A stretch of 64,000 nt of DNA from QZKY01 sp963666295 (GTDB lineage: Bacteria > Pseudomonadota > Gammaproteobacteria > Burkholderiales > Burkholderiaceae_D), in assembly GCA_963666295.1 (NCBI GenBank), contig OY762707.1, positions 496,001-560,000 of the forward strand, read 5' to 3'. The notes below the pieces were generated by a model, which was not told the origin of the DNA, did no database searches, and saw nothing but the letters and a program-made list of their open reading frames with translations. Positions 8,959-17,162 of the stretch are shown here, piece by piece (the first letter of the stretch is position 1; the number at the start of each line of letters is the position of its first letter). Both the position numbers and the translations under genes were made by a program.

Positions 8959-9240
8959 TCAATGATCTTCCAGACGCGGAACGCACTCCTCCGCCAACAT
9001 GCCGGTTTCCGGGTCGACCCAGTTTGCAACGCCGATTTCATCCTCGGCTTGCTCCAGTGTTTCCCCTGGCTCGATATTGCCATTGTCGTGATACTGCATA
9101 TCCTCGACCACTTCCAGCAAACTTGCAAAAGGGCCGTACTCCCTTCCACCGCTCTTCAAGCGCCAGTAAAACCCGTCCGGACGCTCAGAAATGCGGGAGT
9201 CATCGTACTCGGGGATGGTGGTTGGCACACGCTGCTTCAT
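8959..9240 (-). CDS. Small conserved-looking protein of unknown function
   Basis: A 93-residue acidic protein with no recognised domain, signal peptide or membrane segment. It reads as a compact alpha/beta protein with the segment GFYWRLKSGGREYGPF near residues 23-38 and an acidic second half. The start at 9240 is well supported by GGAGGTGAAC directly before the ATG; the longer in-frame extension to 9390 has no such site and overlaps the neighbouring hydrolase gene. Its position inside a run of stress-related genes suggests a related role, but this is only context. Confidence 0.7.
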   Translation of the reverse strand: MKQRVPTTIPEYDDSRISERPDGFYWRLKSGGREYGPFASLLEVVEDMQYHDNGNIEPGETLEQAEDEIGVANWVDPETGMLAEECVPRLEDH

Positions 9241-9262
9241 GTTCACCTCCGTTTGGCAAGTC

Positions 9263-9904
9263 TCATCCAAAGGCTTGCAAGAACCATTCAGTTGCAAGCT
9301 CAGCGACCTGTTCCAGCGCACCAGGCTCTTCAAACAGATGGGTGGCACCCGGAACGATAGACAGTTGCTTTTGACAACACATTTCCGCACAAGCCTGATC
9401 GTTCAAGTCGATCACAATTTCATCGTGCCCACCCACGATCAACAATGTCGGTGCCCTCACGGCAATAAGCGCCTCCTCTCCGGCAAGATCGGGGCGGCCA
9501 CCCCGCGACACAACTGCAGCGACGCGAGGACTACCCGGCACCGCCGCACGAAGCGCCGCCGCAGCGCCCGTGCTGGCGCCAAAGTAGCCTACAGGCAACG
9601 ACACCAACTCCGGCTGCGCATCTACCCATACGCGCGCCGCAAGCAACCTTTGCGTCAGCAAGCCAATGTCAAAACGTGCGCGGATATCTGTATCTTCCAG
9701 AGGTGTCAGCAAATCGAAGAGTAATGTAGCAATACCTTGCTGATTCAAAACGTTCGCCACGAAGACATTGCGCGGCGACAGGCGGCTGCTGCCGCTACCA
9801 TGCACAAAAATCACCAGACCTTTTGCCGATTCCGGCACGGTCAAGGTTCCCGGCAACTGGTGGTCACCTATCGGGACACGCACCTCTTTTTTTGAATCCG
9901 CCAT
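9263..9904 (-). CDS. Alpha/beta hydrolase (dienelactone hydrolase-like)
   Basis: A 213-residue alpha/beta-hydrolase. The likely catalytic triad is the Ser in the nucleophile elbow GASTG (near residue 114), the Asp in VGGHDEIV (near 166) and the His in GATHLFEE (near 193). The oxyanion segment FVHGSGSSR occurs near residue 30. I chose ATG 9904 because GGAGG lies 7-8 bases upstream; an extension to 9973 adds a low-complexity segment. It is cytoplasmic, with unknown substrate. Proteins of this type occur in stress clusters with CBS and Hsp20 genes, as here. Confidence 0.83.
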   Translation of the reverse strand: MADSKKEVRVPIGDHQLPGTLTVPESAKGLVIFVHGSGSSRLSPRNVFVANVLNQQGIATLLFDLLTPLEDTDIRARFDIGLLTQRLLAARVWVDAQPELVSLPVGYFGASTGAAAALRAAVPGSPRVAAVVSRGGRPDLAGEEALIAVRAPTLLIVGGHDEIVIDLNDQACAEMCCQKQLSIVPGATHLFEEPGALEQVAELATEWFLQAFG

Positions 9905-10012
9905 CCACTTCCCTCCGGAACTGCCAGGACTGCCACGACTGACCAATGACGAGTCCAATTTGCCGACTCTCACCCGGCAGCCGCACCTAGAACAACACCC
10001 AATCTGGGAGCG

Positions 10013-10558
10013 TCACGAAGCATGATGCTTGCCGGTACTGACTCGCTTGGCCTGCAGGCCTTCGGCGCCAGCATCTCCGATAAACTGCACTTCGTCTCCC
10101 GGCTGTAATAACTCAAGTGCCGCATTCACCATGTTCTCGCTGGAAAAATAGAATTCCTGACCCTCTTCGGTAGCAATAAAACCATACCCTTCTTCTTTGA
10201 ACACGCGATCAACGTGACCATGCAAGGGTTCGGCGTGCCGCTTCACTTTGCCGCGCTGCTTGCGCGCGTAATCCTCAAGTTGCCGCCTGGCCGCATCAAA
10301 CGCATCACGAATGGCGACATAGGCGTCTTCGTTCGCATGACGATTCACGTTAATCTCGCCCTGCGGGAGCGTAATGTCTATCCTGACATTCATCAGCTTG
10401 CCTTGATGCTTGTGCTTGTGCGGCATCTCCAGCGTTACCCGGCATGAAGTCATCCGATCATAAAACTGCTCCAGCTTGTCCACTTTTTCCCGAATGTGAC
10501 TGTCAATGGCCTCTGAACGCGGAATGTCGCGCATTGAAATTTGCAATGGTATCTGCAT
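10013..10558 (-). CDS. HPF/RaiA-type ribosome-associated protein fused to a cold-shock domain
   Basis: A 181-residue two-domain protein. Residues 1-100 match the ribosome hibernation factor fold: MQIPLQISMRDIPRSE start, CRVTLEMPHKHKH strand, and the helix DAYVAIRDAFDAARRQLEDY. Residues 115-178 form a cold-shock-like OB domain with RNP-type motifs GYGFIATEEG and EFYFSSENM. The first part should bind the decoding centre of idle ribosomes and the second binds RNA. This differs from standard HPF, which is either short or carries a different dimerization tail. AGGAG precedes the start. It sits between the CBS gene and the hydrolase in a minus-strand stress cluster. Confidence 0.88.
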   Translation of the reverse strand: MQIPLQISMRDIPRSEAIDSHIREKVDKLEQFYDRMTSCRVTLEMPHKHKHQGKLMNVRIDITLPQGEINVNRHANEDAYVAIRDAFDAARRQLEDYARKQRGKVKRHAEPLHGHVDRVFKEEGYGFIATEEGQEFYFSSENMVNAALELLQPGDEVQFIGDAGAEGLQAKRVSTGKHHAS

Positions 10559-10582
10559 GGCGTTACTCCTGTGAGAATCCCC

Positions 10583-11032
10583 TTATTTGCGCAAGACGCG
10601 CTCCCGCGCCTGTTCATGCACAACCAGTTTTGACACCTCCTGCATTTCCTCTGCAATACGCAAGACCATGTCATCCACCGACACGATGCCCTGCAAAACG
10701 CCGCGCCCGTCTACAACCGGAACTCGCCGCACACCGCGACCGCGCATCAAACCCATCGCGTCTCTGATACTGGCTGATTCCTGAACGGTCACAAGCGATT
10801 CATCCATCACGTCGGAAACCAGAATCTTGTCAGGATCTACGCCCAATGCCATCACCTCAATAACGAGGTCACGATCTGTGATGATCCCCTTGGGATAGGC
10901 ATCGCCATTCTCTTTCTCCGCGACAACCAATGTGCCGACATGGTGTTCCCGCATCAGTTGCGCCGCCTCGAGAATACTGGTGTTCTGACTGGCAATCACC
11001 ACTTCACGATTACAATAAAAGCCAATTGTCAT
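10583..11032 (-). CDS. CBS-domain protein
   Basis: A 149-residue protein made of two CBS motifs, forming one Bateman module: residues about 8-65 (with GIITDRDLVIEV) and about 75-130 (with VRRVPVVDGRGVLQGIVSVDD). Such modules sense adenine nucleotides. No catalytic domain is attached. ATG 11032 follows AGGAGG at 8 bases; the upstream in-frame extension to 11077 is poorly supported. It is 24 bases upstream of the HPF/cold-shock gene and probably shares its transcript. Confidence 0.85.
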   Translation of the reverse strand: MTIGFYCNREVVIASQNTSILEAAQLMREHHVGTLVVAEKENGDAYPKGIITDRDLVIEVMALGVDPDKILVSDVMDESLVTVQESASIRDAMGLMRGRGVRRVPVVDGRGVLQGIVSVDDMVLRIAEEMQEVSKLVVHEQARERVLRK

Positions 11033-11162
11033 GCTTGCTTCCTCCTCACTGTTTCGTATTAAACACGGCCACAACATCAGAAAGCGAGCGGCACCACCCC
11101 AGAGCTAATGGGCAAGAGACACAATGGCCAGCACACACCCCGTCACCATAGCGTGACGACAA

Positions 11163-11717
11163 TCAGTTCACCTTGATTGTGTTCGCTTTCGCTTTACCCG
11201 CAACAACTTTCGGCAATTCGACACGCAACACCCCATTTTTATAAGTGGCACTTGCCTTGTTTGTCATGACAGAAGATGGGAGTGCAACAACTCGATTGAA
11301 GCTGCCGTAAGCGCACTGCAACACACGCCAGCGACCCTCACTTTCTTCGTGTTCGAATTGCTTTTCGCCGCTAATCACGAGCGCATTATCCTTAATCTCG
11401 ATCCGAAAATTTTCCTTTTCCATGCCAGGCAGTTCAACACGCACAACCAGACGTTTATCGTCTTCATACACATCGCCGCCCAACATCCCCCAGGTTTGGG
11501 CAGGCATGTAAAAATCGTCGTCAACCTGGCTCTTGTCAGGCAAGTTTGTCCCTTCGGTCGGATCGAAACGAATCACGGCATTCGTACTGGTTTGTTTCAA
11601 TCGCTGCCAGCCATCAGAAACCGAATCCCAAAGGGAGTTGATCCCCTGCCTGACACCCTCTTTCATGTTCTCGACGCCCTCTTTCACACTCTCAAGATTC
11701 ATTTTTTCCAGTTTCAT
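11163..11717 (-). CDS. Hsp20 small heat-shock protein
   Basis: A 184-residue Hsp20 chaperone. A long N-terminal region (residues 1-75, helical, with repeated Glu/Lys/Met) precedes the alpha-crystallin domain (about 78-175), which includes VRVELPGMEKENFRIEI and the conserved NGVLRVELPK near residue 162. It holds unfolded proteins without ATP. The long N-terminal arm distinguishes it from its two neighbours. Third and last gene of a three-gene Hsp20 run. GGGGGATGAT precedes the ATG. Confidence 0.92.
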   Translation of the reverse strand: MKLEKMNLESVKEGVENMKEGVRQGINSLWDSVSDGWQRLKQTSTNAVIRFDPTEGTNLPDKSQVDDDFYMPAQTWGMLGGDVYEDDKRLVVRVELPGMEKENFRIEIKDNALVISGEKQFEHEESEGRWRVLQCAYGSFNRVVALPSSVMTNKASATYKNGVLRVELPKVVAGKAKANTIKVN

Positions 11718-11729
11718 ATCATCCCCCAG

Positions 11730-12131
11730 TTATTTGACCTTCACTCTCACGCGGCGCGGCTTGGTTTTTTCCACCTTCGGAATGCGCAACTTGAGCACAC
11801 CCTGATTAAATTCCGCCACAACATTATCGGCATCCAGTTCCTTGGAAAGCGTAAACTGACGCCGGTAATGCGCCTGATTCAATTCAAAGTGTTTCCATTC
11901 GATATCCGAAGGCAGGTCGAGACTCACATCGCCCTCAATCGTCAGCGTATCCGTTTCAACATGCACAGAAAGCTTTTCTCTGGGCACCCCAGGCAGGTCG
12001 GCATACAGCAAAATACCAGAAGCATCCTCAATCACATTCACATGCGGTGAAATGATCGGCACATTTCGCTCAGGCTGGGCTGTTCTGGGCGTAGCCTGAG
12101 TTGATTTGGTAACGGTCGTGTTCTGGTTCAT
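11730..12131 (-). CDS. Hsp20 small heat-shock protein
   Basis: A 133-residue Hsp20. The alpha-crystallin domain spans about residues 30-128, with LYADLPGVPREKLSVHVE and the terminal motif QGVLKLRIPK. The IxI-like tail is replaced by a very basic VKTKPRRVRVKVK-type end (K/R-rich). The short Thr/Gln-rich N-terminus is like plant-type class A bacterial Hsp20. It is the middle gene of the three-gene cluster, 12 bases from the next. GGGGGG precedes the start at good distance. Confidence 0.92.
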   Translation of the reverse strand: MNQNTTVTKSTQATPRTAQPERNVPIISPHVNVIEDASGILLYADLPGVPREKLSVHVETDTLTIEGDVSLDLPSDIEWKHFELNQAHYRRQFTLSKELDADNVVAEFNQGVLKLRIPKVEKTKPRRVRVKVK

Positions 12132-12140
12132 GATCCCCCC

Positions 12141-12578
12141 TTACTGAATGTCTATCCGGCGCGACTGCCCTACGGCTCGACGCCGCATGCTGACGTGCAA
12201 CACGCCATCGCGATATTTGGCCTCAACCGCATCCGTATCTACGTCGTCCGGCAAAGAAACAACGCGGCGAAACGGACCGAAAAAGCGCTCATTGATATGC
12301 TCACTAAGCTTCTCATCTTTAGGCGGCATATCCCTTTTGCGCTCACCTGCAATAACCAAAGCCCCACGCTCGACATGCACCTCGATGTCTGCTGGTTGAA
12401 AACCCGGAAGAAAAGCACAGACTTCAATGGAATTTGCCGTACTGCCCACATCAATAACCGGAAAACGACCTCGTGAAAAACCTCGAATACTGGGAGATAG
12501 ATCAAAAGCCTGCTGCGATTCCTTGTGCAGGCGATCCAGCTCGGCAAGCAGATCACGGGAAGGGAAAGATCGAAACAT
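12141..12578 (-). CDS. Hsp20 small heat-shock protein
   Basis: A 145-residue Hsp20 and first gene of the cluster. The alpha-crystallin domain covers about residues 38-140, with VCAFLPGFQPADIEVHVE, the ERFFGPFRRVVSLP segment and DGVLHVSMRRR. It begins MFRSFPSRDLLAELDRL, a start typical of bacterial Hsp20 proteins. AGGAGG lies 7 bases before the ATG, and an upstream sequence is complementary to it (see the leader feature). The three paralogs probably form mixed oligomers and cooperate with the DnaJ/DnaK system. Confidence 0.93.
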   Translation of the reverse strand: MFRSFPSRDLLAELDRLHKESQQAFDLSPSIRGFSRGRFPVIDVGSTANSIEVCAFLPGFQPADIEVHVERGALVIAGERKRDMPPKDEKLSEHINERFFGPFRRVVSLPDDVDTDAVEAKYRDGVLHVSMRRRAVGQSRRIDIQ

Positions 12579-12585
12579 GAAATAT

Positions 12586-12643
12586 CCTCCTTATTGTTCT
12601 TATCAATTGCCGCAACCGCAGCGACATGACTCCCTAATAAGGA
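12586..12643 (-). promoter_or_regulatory. Hsp20 leader with anti-Shine-Dalgarno arm (possible RNA thermometer)
   Basis: On the minus strand TCCTTATT (12643-12636) is perfectly complementary to AATAAGGA (12595-12588), which contains most of the AGGAGG ribosome-binding site of the first hsp20 gene. The arms are 40 bases apart, with GC-rich sequence able to pair between them. Many bacterial hsp20 genes are controlled by such structures (ROSE and fourU types), but the consensus of those classes is not clearly present here. Confidence 0.4.
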
Positions 12644-12796
12644 TAGGTGCAAGAGATTTCAATACCTTGATTTCAGACAACCATTTGACGGGATTATCAG
12701 CGCAGGCAGGGAAACCAAGCGCTTCTTACGATAATGCGCCCAGCACTATCATTCAAAAGCAGCGGTGCCTGATAAGGCTTGAGGAGACGCTGAGCA

Positions 12797-12823
12797 AGAA
12801 AAAACCGCATCATCATGCGGTTT
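12797..12823 (-). terminator. Rho-independent terminator of the dedA-lipoprotein unit
   Basis: AAACCGCAT / ATGCGGTTT form a perfect 9-bp stem with a 4-base loop, followed on the minus strand by TTTTCTT. It lies 25 bases after the lipoprotein stop. The remaining DNA up to the hsp20 start (12579-12796) holds the hsp20 leader and no gene I can support. Confidence 0.85.
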
Positions 12824-12848
12824 AGTGATTTCCTGCAGAGAAAACGGC

Positions 12849-13325
12849 TTATTGAGAAACCTCTTTCCCCCATTCGCAATCATGCCCATAAGCGCCCTTC
12901 TGATCCACCAACCGACCTATGGCAAGCGTGTCTTTCGAACCATCTCGACTAATGACGGCCCGAATTTGCTCCAAATCTTCATCTATGCGATAGGTCACAC
13001 CTGCTTCCAGATCCGCTTTAATGACGTAGCAACGCAAATCACTTAAAACCAAAGGGTGCCCACGCTGAATATTGACCATCCAGAAAGTGTGCACACCCGG
13101 TTTGACCGCATATAAATAGTCACCTAAAGAATTCGGACGTTCCGCGTAGCCGAGTTGTTTGCCATCAATGCCTCGCAGCAACATGGAACCTTCCCGAATC
13201 AAGGAAATAGATGACGGGTCTTCTGTAGAAGCGCCAGAAAGCGAAAATAGTCTGGGCGATTTCTGGCATGCGGCCAGCATCAAGGTTGCCAGAATCGGCA
13301 ACACGATTTTGCATCTCAATTTCAT
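12849..13325 (-). CDS. Putative outer-membrane or periplasmic lipoprotein, function unknown
   Basis: A 158-residue protein with a lipoprotein signal: basic N-terminus MKLRCK, hydrophobic stretch, and lipobox LMLAAC with the acylated Cys at residue 20. The mature part is beta-rich (LGDYLYAVKPGVHTFWMV, ITYRID-like strands) and resembles PEGA-like lipoproteins only loosely. Residue +2 after Cys is Gln, so outer-membrane sorting is expected. The ATG at 13325 lies 2 bases after the dedA stop, implying coupled translation. A longer frame to 13409 runs back into dedA and is rejected. Confidence 0.75.
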   Translation of the reverse strand: MKLRCKIVLPILATLMLAACQKSPRLFSLSGASTEDPSSISLIREGSMLLRGIDGKQLGYAERPNSLGDYLYAVKPGVHTFWMVNIQRGHPLVLSDLRCYVIKADLEAGVTYRIDEDLEQIRAVISRDGSKDTLAIGRLVDQKGAYGHDCEWGKEVSQ

Positions 13326-13326
13326 G

Positions 13327-13968
13327 TTATCCCGTAATTTTTTTATAAAACTTCCAAACCCCGCCCAAAACCAGAGGAAACAAGGCCGAGCCAACGCCCA
13401 CCAACACAATCGTATTCAAGTGATTGCGAATGATCGGAATATTGCCAAAGAAATAGCCCGCTGATAGCAAGATCGTCACCCAGAATACGCCACCTGTAAT
13501 GTTATACAACTGAAAACGAAAAAAATTCATCGAGGAAACGCCTGCTACAAACGGAGCAAACGTACGAACAATCGGGATAAAACGTGCCAGGACAATGGTC
13601 TTGCCGCCATGTTTTTGGAAAAATACCTGCGTGTTGTACAGTGACTTCTTGTCCAGCCACCTGTAATCCTGTGTAAAAACCTTTTGGCCAATCATTGTGC
13701 CGATCCAGTAATTCAGCGTATTGCCGGTAATACTGCAAATGATCAGCAAAACGATGAGTAACCAGAGATTCATGGCACCCGTGGCGCAAAATGCACCGGC
13801 GACGAACAGGAGAGAATCCCCGGGCAGGAAAGGCATCACTACCAAGCCCGTCTCGCAAAAGATAATCGCACCCAAAACGATATAGACCATCGCACCATAC
13901 TGGGTGATGATCGTTCCTAGCGTTTTGTCGACATGTAATAAAACGTCGAGGAATTGTACGAAATCCAT
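13327..13968 (-). CDS. DedA-family inner-membrane protein
   Basis: A 213-residue DedA/VTT-domain protein. Hydrophobic segments lie at about residues 25-45, 50-85, 140-170 and 180-205. The signatures FLPGDSLLFVAGAF (near 47) and ARFIPIVRTFAPFVAGVSSM (near 127) are the conserved acidic and Arg-containing re-entrant motifs. DedA proteins act in lipid carrier or phospholipid flipping, including undecaprenyl phosphate recycling; which lipid is served here is unknown. Co-transcribed with the downstream lipoprotein. Confidence 0.9.
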   Translation of the reverse strand: MDFVQFLDVLLHVDKTLGTIITQYGAMVYIVLGAIIFCETGLVVMPFLPGDSLLFVAGAFCATGAMNLWLLIVLLIICSITGNTLNYWIGTMIGQKVFTQDYRWLDKKSLYNTQVFFQKHGGKTIVLARFIPIVRTFAPFVAGVSSMNFFRFQLYNITGGVFWVTILLSAGYFFGNIPIIRNHLNTIVLVGVGSALFPLVLGGVWKFYKKITG

Positions 13969-14161
13969 TTTGTTCTCATGCGCAAGAAACGCTCTTTGTG
14001 CATTTCCTGTATCCCCTGTTTGCCAACCTCACCATACCGCGGGTTTTCTCAATGATGTCATGCAGGCTGGCAAGCTCCCCCGCGCGTCAATTTACCACAA
14101 CGGCACCCATTTTATGCTGTTATACGCAAGCCTTTTCATATGACGAGGTCTGACAACAGAT

Positions 14162-14170
14162 TGATATAAT
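14162..14170 (+). promoter_or_regulatory. Extended -10 promoter for mutL, placing the start at or near the ATG
   Basis: TGATATAAT is an extended -10 (TG-N-TATAAT) whose last base is 7 bases before the mutL ATG at 14177. The expected transcription start coincides with that ATG, and no good Shine-Dalgarno is seen, so a leaderless mutL mRNA is possible. No good -35 is present. Confidence 0.4.
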
Positions 14171-14176
14171 CCACGG

Positions 14177-15952
14177 ATGAGTACAAAAAACCGCCCGATT
14201 CAGGCATTGCCGGATCAGTTGATTTCGCAAATCGCAGCTGGCGAGGTCATTGAACGCCCTGCTGCCGTGGTTAAAGAATTACTGGAAAATGCAATTGATG
14301 CTGGTGCCACACAAATCACCATAAGACTGGAGCAAGGCGGAATCAAGCGGATTTCCGTCACGGACAACGGGCGGGGCATTCCCAAGGAACAGCTTGGCCT
14401 GGCCCTTCAACGCCACGCCACCTCAAAGGTTGCCTCCCTGCCAGACATAGAAAATGTCACGACGCTCGGCTTCCGTGGCGAAGCGCTGGCATCGATTGCC
14501 TCCGTTTCGCAACTAACGCTCACTTCACGCACAGCCGATGAACAGCATGCGTGGCAAATAAACAACATGGCGAATGAATCAGGCATCGAACCTGCGTCAG
14601 GTCCGGTCGGCACGAGCGTTGATGTGCGAGATTTATATTCCCGCACGCCCGCGCGCCGCAAATTCCTGAAATCCGAACAGACGGAATATGGGCATTGCCA
14701 GGAAACCGTGCGCCGCATTGCGCTCTCGCGCCCCGATGTCAGTTTTGTGCTGTCGCACAACAACAAGCAAACCGCACAATGGGGCGTCAATGAATCCGCT
14801 CAGCGCAGCGCGCAGATTCTTGGCAACGACTTCGCCAATGCGCGTCTGCCGCTGGAGCAGATTGCCGGTGATGAAAGCAATGGCTTGCGCCTGTCCGGTT
14901 TCATCGGCCTGCCCACCGCTGCACGCGGTCGCGCCGATAGCCAGTATTTCTACGTCAATGGGCGCTTCGTGCGCGACAAGCTGTTGACCCACGCCGTACG
15001 TGCCGCCTATCAGGACGTGCTCTATGGCGACCGCTACCCTTCCTATGTACTGCACCTCAATCTGAACCCCGCGCTGGTGGATGTGAACGTGCATCCGTCG
15101 AAAACGGAAGTGCGCTTCCGTGATAGCCGATCCGTGCATCAATTCGTATTCAACACGATCAACCGCGCGCTGGCGCAAACGAATGTCGAGGCACTAAGCC
15201 CTGCGTCCACCACGCAAGCGCCGCGAAGCGGTGCCTTGCCGTGGATTAGCGCGCAGAGGCAAGCTCCCCTTGGCATCGCGCAAAAACCGGCTGATTACGG
15301 CCAATTTTTCGCCGAAGCAGCAAACGCTGGCACGCATCATATTAACGAAACCGCAACCACGCAGGAACAGCACCCGCTGGGCTATGCCCTGGCACAGTTG
15401 CATGACATATACGTCCTCGCGCAAAATGAAGCGGGACTGGTGCTGGTGGACATGCACGCCGCACATGAACGCATTTTGTACGAGCAAATGAAACAAGCGC
15501 TGGAAAGCCGCGACATGCCGGTGCAACAATTGCTGATTCCGATTACGCTCAACGCTGACCCAGTCGAAGTCGGTGCCGTAGAAGAAAATCAGGCGATGCT
15601 GCACTCACTCGGATTCGACGTTTCGGCGCTCTCACCCGAAACACTGGCTGTGCGCACACTACCCGCACCATTGAAACACGCCGATGCCGAAACGGTCATG
15701 CGCGATATCTTGCGCGAACTGCAAGAAGTCGGCAGTTCGCGCATTGTCACCGAAAAACACCACGCCCTGCTCGGCACGATGGCCTGTCACAGTGCCGTGC
15801 GCGCCGGGCGCAAGCTCACCCACACCGAAATGAACGCCCTGTTGCGTCAAATGGAAATCACTGAACGCGCCAACCAATGCAACCACGGGCGCCCAACTTG
15901 GGTACAACTCGCCGCCAGCGATCTCGACCTCCTGTTCCAGCGCGGTCAATAG
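14177..15952 (+). CDS. mutL: DNA mismatch repair protein MutL
   Basis: Couples MutS mismatch recognition to strand incision. The 591-residue protein has GHKL ATPase motifs (ELLENAIDAGA near residue 37, DNGRGIPKE near 60, LGFRGEALASIASVS near 95), a variable linker (about 335-400) and a C-terminal dimerization domain. The endonuclease motif is present as DMHAAHERILYE (form D-x-HA-xx-E-xxxx-E) near residue 425, with ACHSAVRAG and CNHGRPTW further on. It is therefore the nicking type found in bacteria without MutH. Followed 1 base later by a transporter gene, then miaA, as in many betaproteobacteria. Confidence 0.97.
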   Translation: MSTKNRPIQALPDQLISQIAAGEVIERPAAVVKELLENAIDAGATQITIRLEQGGIKRISVTDNGRGIPKEQLGLALQRHATSKVASLPDIENVTTLGFRGEALASIASVSQLTLTSRTADEQHAWQINNMANESGIEPASGPVGTSVDVRDLYSRTPARRKFLKSEQTEYGHCQETVRRIALSRPDVSFVLSHNNKQTAQWGVNESAQRSAQILGNDFANARLPLEQIAGDESNGLRLSGFIGLPTAARGRADSQYFYVNGRFVRDKLLTHAVRAAYQDVLYGDRYPSYVLHLNLNPALVDVNVHPSKTEVRFRDSRSVHQFVFNTINRALAQTNVEALSPASTTQAPRSGALPWISAQRQAPLGIAQKPADYGQFFAEAANAGTHHINETATTQEQHPLGYALAQLHDIYVLAQNEAGLVLVDMHAAHERILYEQMKQALESRDMPVQQLLIPITLNADPVEVGAVEENQAMLHSLGFDVSALSPETLAVRTLPAPLKHADAETVMRDILRELQEVGSSRIVTEKHHALLGTMACHSAVRAGRKLTHTEMNALLRQMEITERANQCNHGRPTWVQLAASDLDLLFQRGQ

Positions 15953-15953
15953 C

Positions 15954-17162
15954 ATGTCCATCAAATCACTCTCGCAGTACCGTCATGCACCTTTGCTGAC
16001 GCTCATCTCGGTCTGCCTGATGAGTCAATCGCTTTCGACCGACACCTACGTTCCGGCACTGCCCGCGCTAATCAGGCAGTTTGGCGTCAGCGCTTCGGTT
16101 GTGCAATTGACACTGTCCATGTTCGTTGCCGGATTCGGCATTGCCCAGTTCGCGGTCGGCCCGCTTTCGGATCGGTTTGGTCGCCGCCCGGTGCTGCTGT
16201 ACGGTCTGCTGCTATATCTGGCTGGCAGCGCAATGTGTGCCTTTTCCCCTTCCATCTGGATACTGATTGCCGCCCGCTTCGTGCAGGCGGTCGGTAGTTG
16301 CTCCGCGTTCATTATCGGTCGCGCCATCATCCGCGACGCCTACATGCCAGACGATGGCATGCGCGCCATGGTGCGTGCCAGTTCGTGGCTCTCACTAGCC
16401 CCGATTCTGGGGCCGATTGTCGGCTCGCACCTGGATGCCTGGTTTGGCTGGCGCGCCATCTTCGGCCTCCACTTTAGCTTTGCCGCCTGCATGTTTGCTG
16501 CCATCTTTTTCTGTTTGCCAGAAACCAATGAAAACAAGAACCCGGAAGCAACCAATCTGAGTGGTCTGATTGAGAGCTATCGCTTCGTACTCAGCCAACG
16601 CATTTTCTGGGCCTACGCCTTGATCGGCGCCCTGTCTTTCGGCTCGATCTTCACCTTCATTTCCGGCGCATCCATTGTGCTGATCCGAATTCTCGGCATC
16701 CCGGTTACCTGGTTCGGCTACTGTTTCGCCTTTGGCACTTTGGGCTACCTGCTCGGCACCATGCTGTGCCAGCGCCTGTTGCGCCGCTTCAATGAAGGTG
16801 TCGCTTTTCGCATCGGCACCAGCCTGACGCTGGCTGCCGGCCTGCTTTATGTTGGCGCGCTCGTATCCGGCTTTTTTCACTGGACGGTGATTGTCTTCGC
16901 CATGTTTCTTACTTTCGGCGCACATGGACTCAACTCGCCCGTTTCCCAGGCCGGCGCGGTTCGCCCCTTTCCCAGGCATGCTGGCACCGCAGCCGGGCTT
17001 TCCGGTGCGATGTACATGATTATCGCAGCCATTATCAGCACCATCACCGGTGCAACTTATAATGGCACCCTGCACCCGCTGGCATTCGTCAGTCTCGGCT
17101 GCGGCATCATCATCTTTATCTGCGCGCGCGTTTTTCCAGAACTAAGGAAGCAGAAAGCATGA
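15954..17162 (+). CDS. Bcr/CflA-type multidrug MFS transporter
   Basis: A 402-residue transporter with about twelve hydrophobic segments. The first loop carries TDTYVPALPAL, typical of the Bcr/CflA subfamily, and motif A reads GPLSDRFGRRPV (near residue 64). The motif C-like APILGPIVGSH lies near residue 150. Substrates of relatives include bicyclomycin and chloramphenicol; here the substrate is unknown. It starts 1 base after mutL and overlaps miaA by 4 bases (ATGA), so all three are probably co-translated. Confidence 0.9.
   Translation: MSIKSLSQYRHAPLLTLISVCLMSQSLSTDTYVPALPALIRQFGVSASVVQLTLSMFVAGFGIAQFAVGPLSDRFGRRPVLLYGLLLYLAGSAMCAFSPSIWILIAARFVQAVGSCSAFIIGRAIIRDAYMPDDGMRAMVRASSWLSLAPILGPIVGSHLDAWFGWRAIFGLHFSFAACMFAAIFFCLPETNENKNPEATNLSGLIESYRFVLSQRIFWAYALIGALSFGSIFTFISGASIVLIRILGIPVTWFGYCFAFGTLGYLLGTMLCQRLLRRFNEGVAFRIGTSLTLAAGLLYVGALVSGFFHWTVIVFAMFLTFGAHGLNSPVSQAGAVRPFPRHAGTAAGLSGAMYMIIAAIISTITGATYNGTLHPLAFVSLGCGIIIFICARVFPELRKQKA

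Noticed and set aside
11349..12050. 233-residue plus-strand frame across two hsp20 genes
   Set aside because: It runs opposite to two clear Hsp20 genes and their gap, which makes coding use very unlikely.
16395..17075. 226-residue minus-strand frame inside the Bcr/CflA gene
   Set aside because: A Gly/Ala/Glu-rich shadow of a membrane protein gene.
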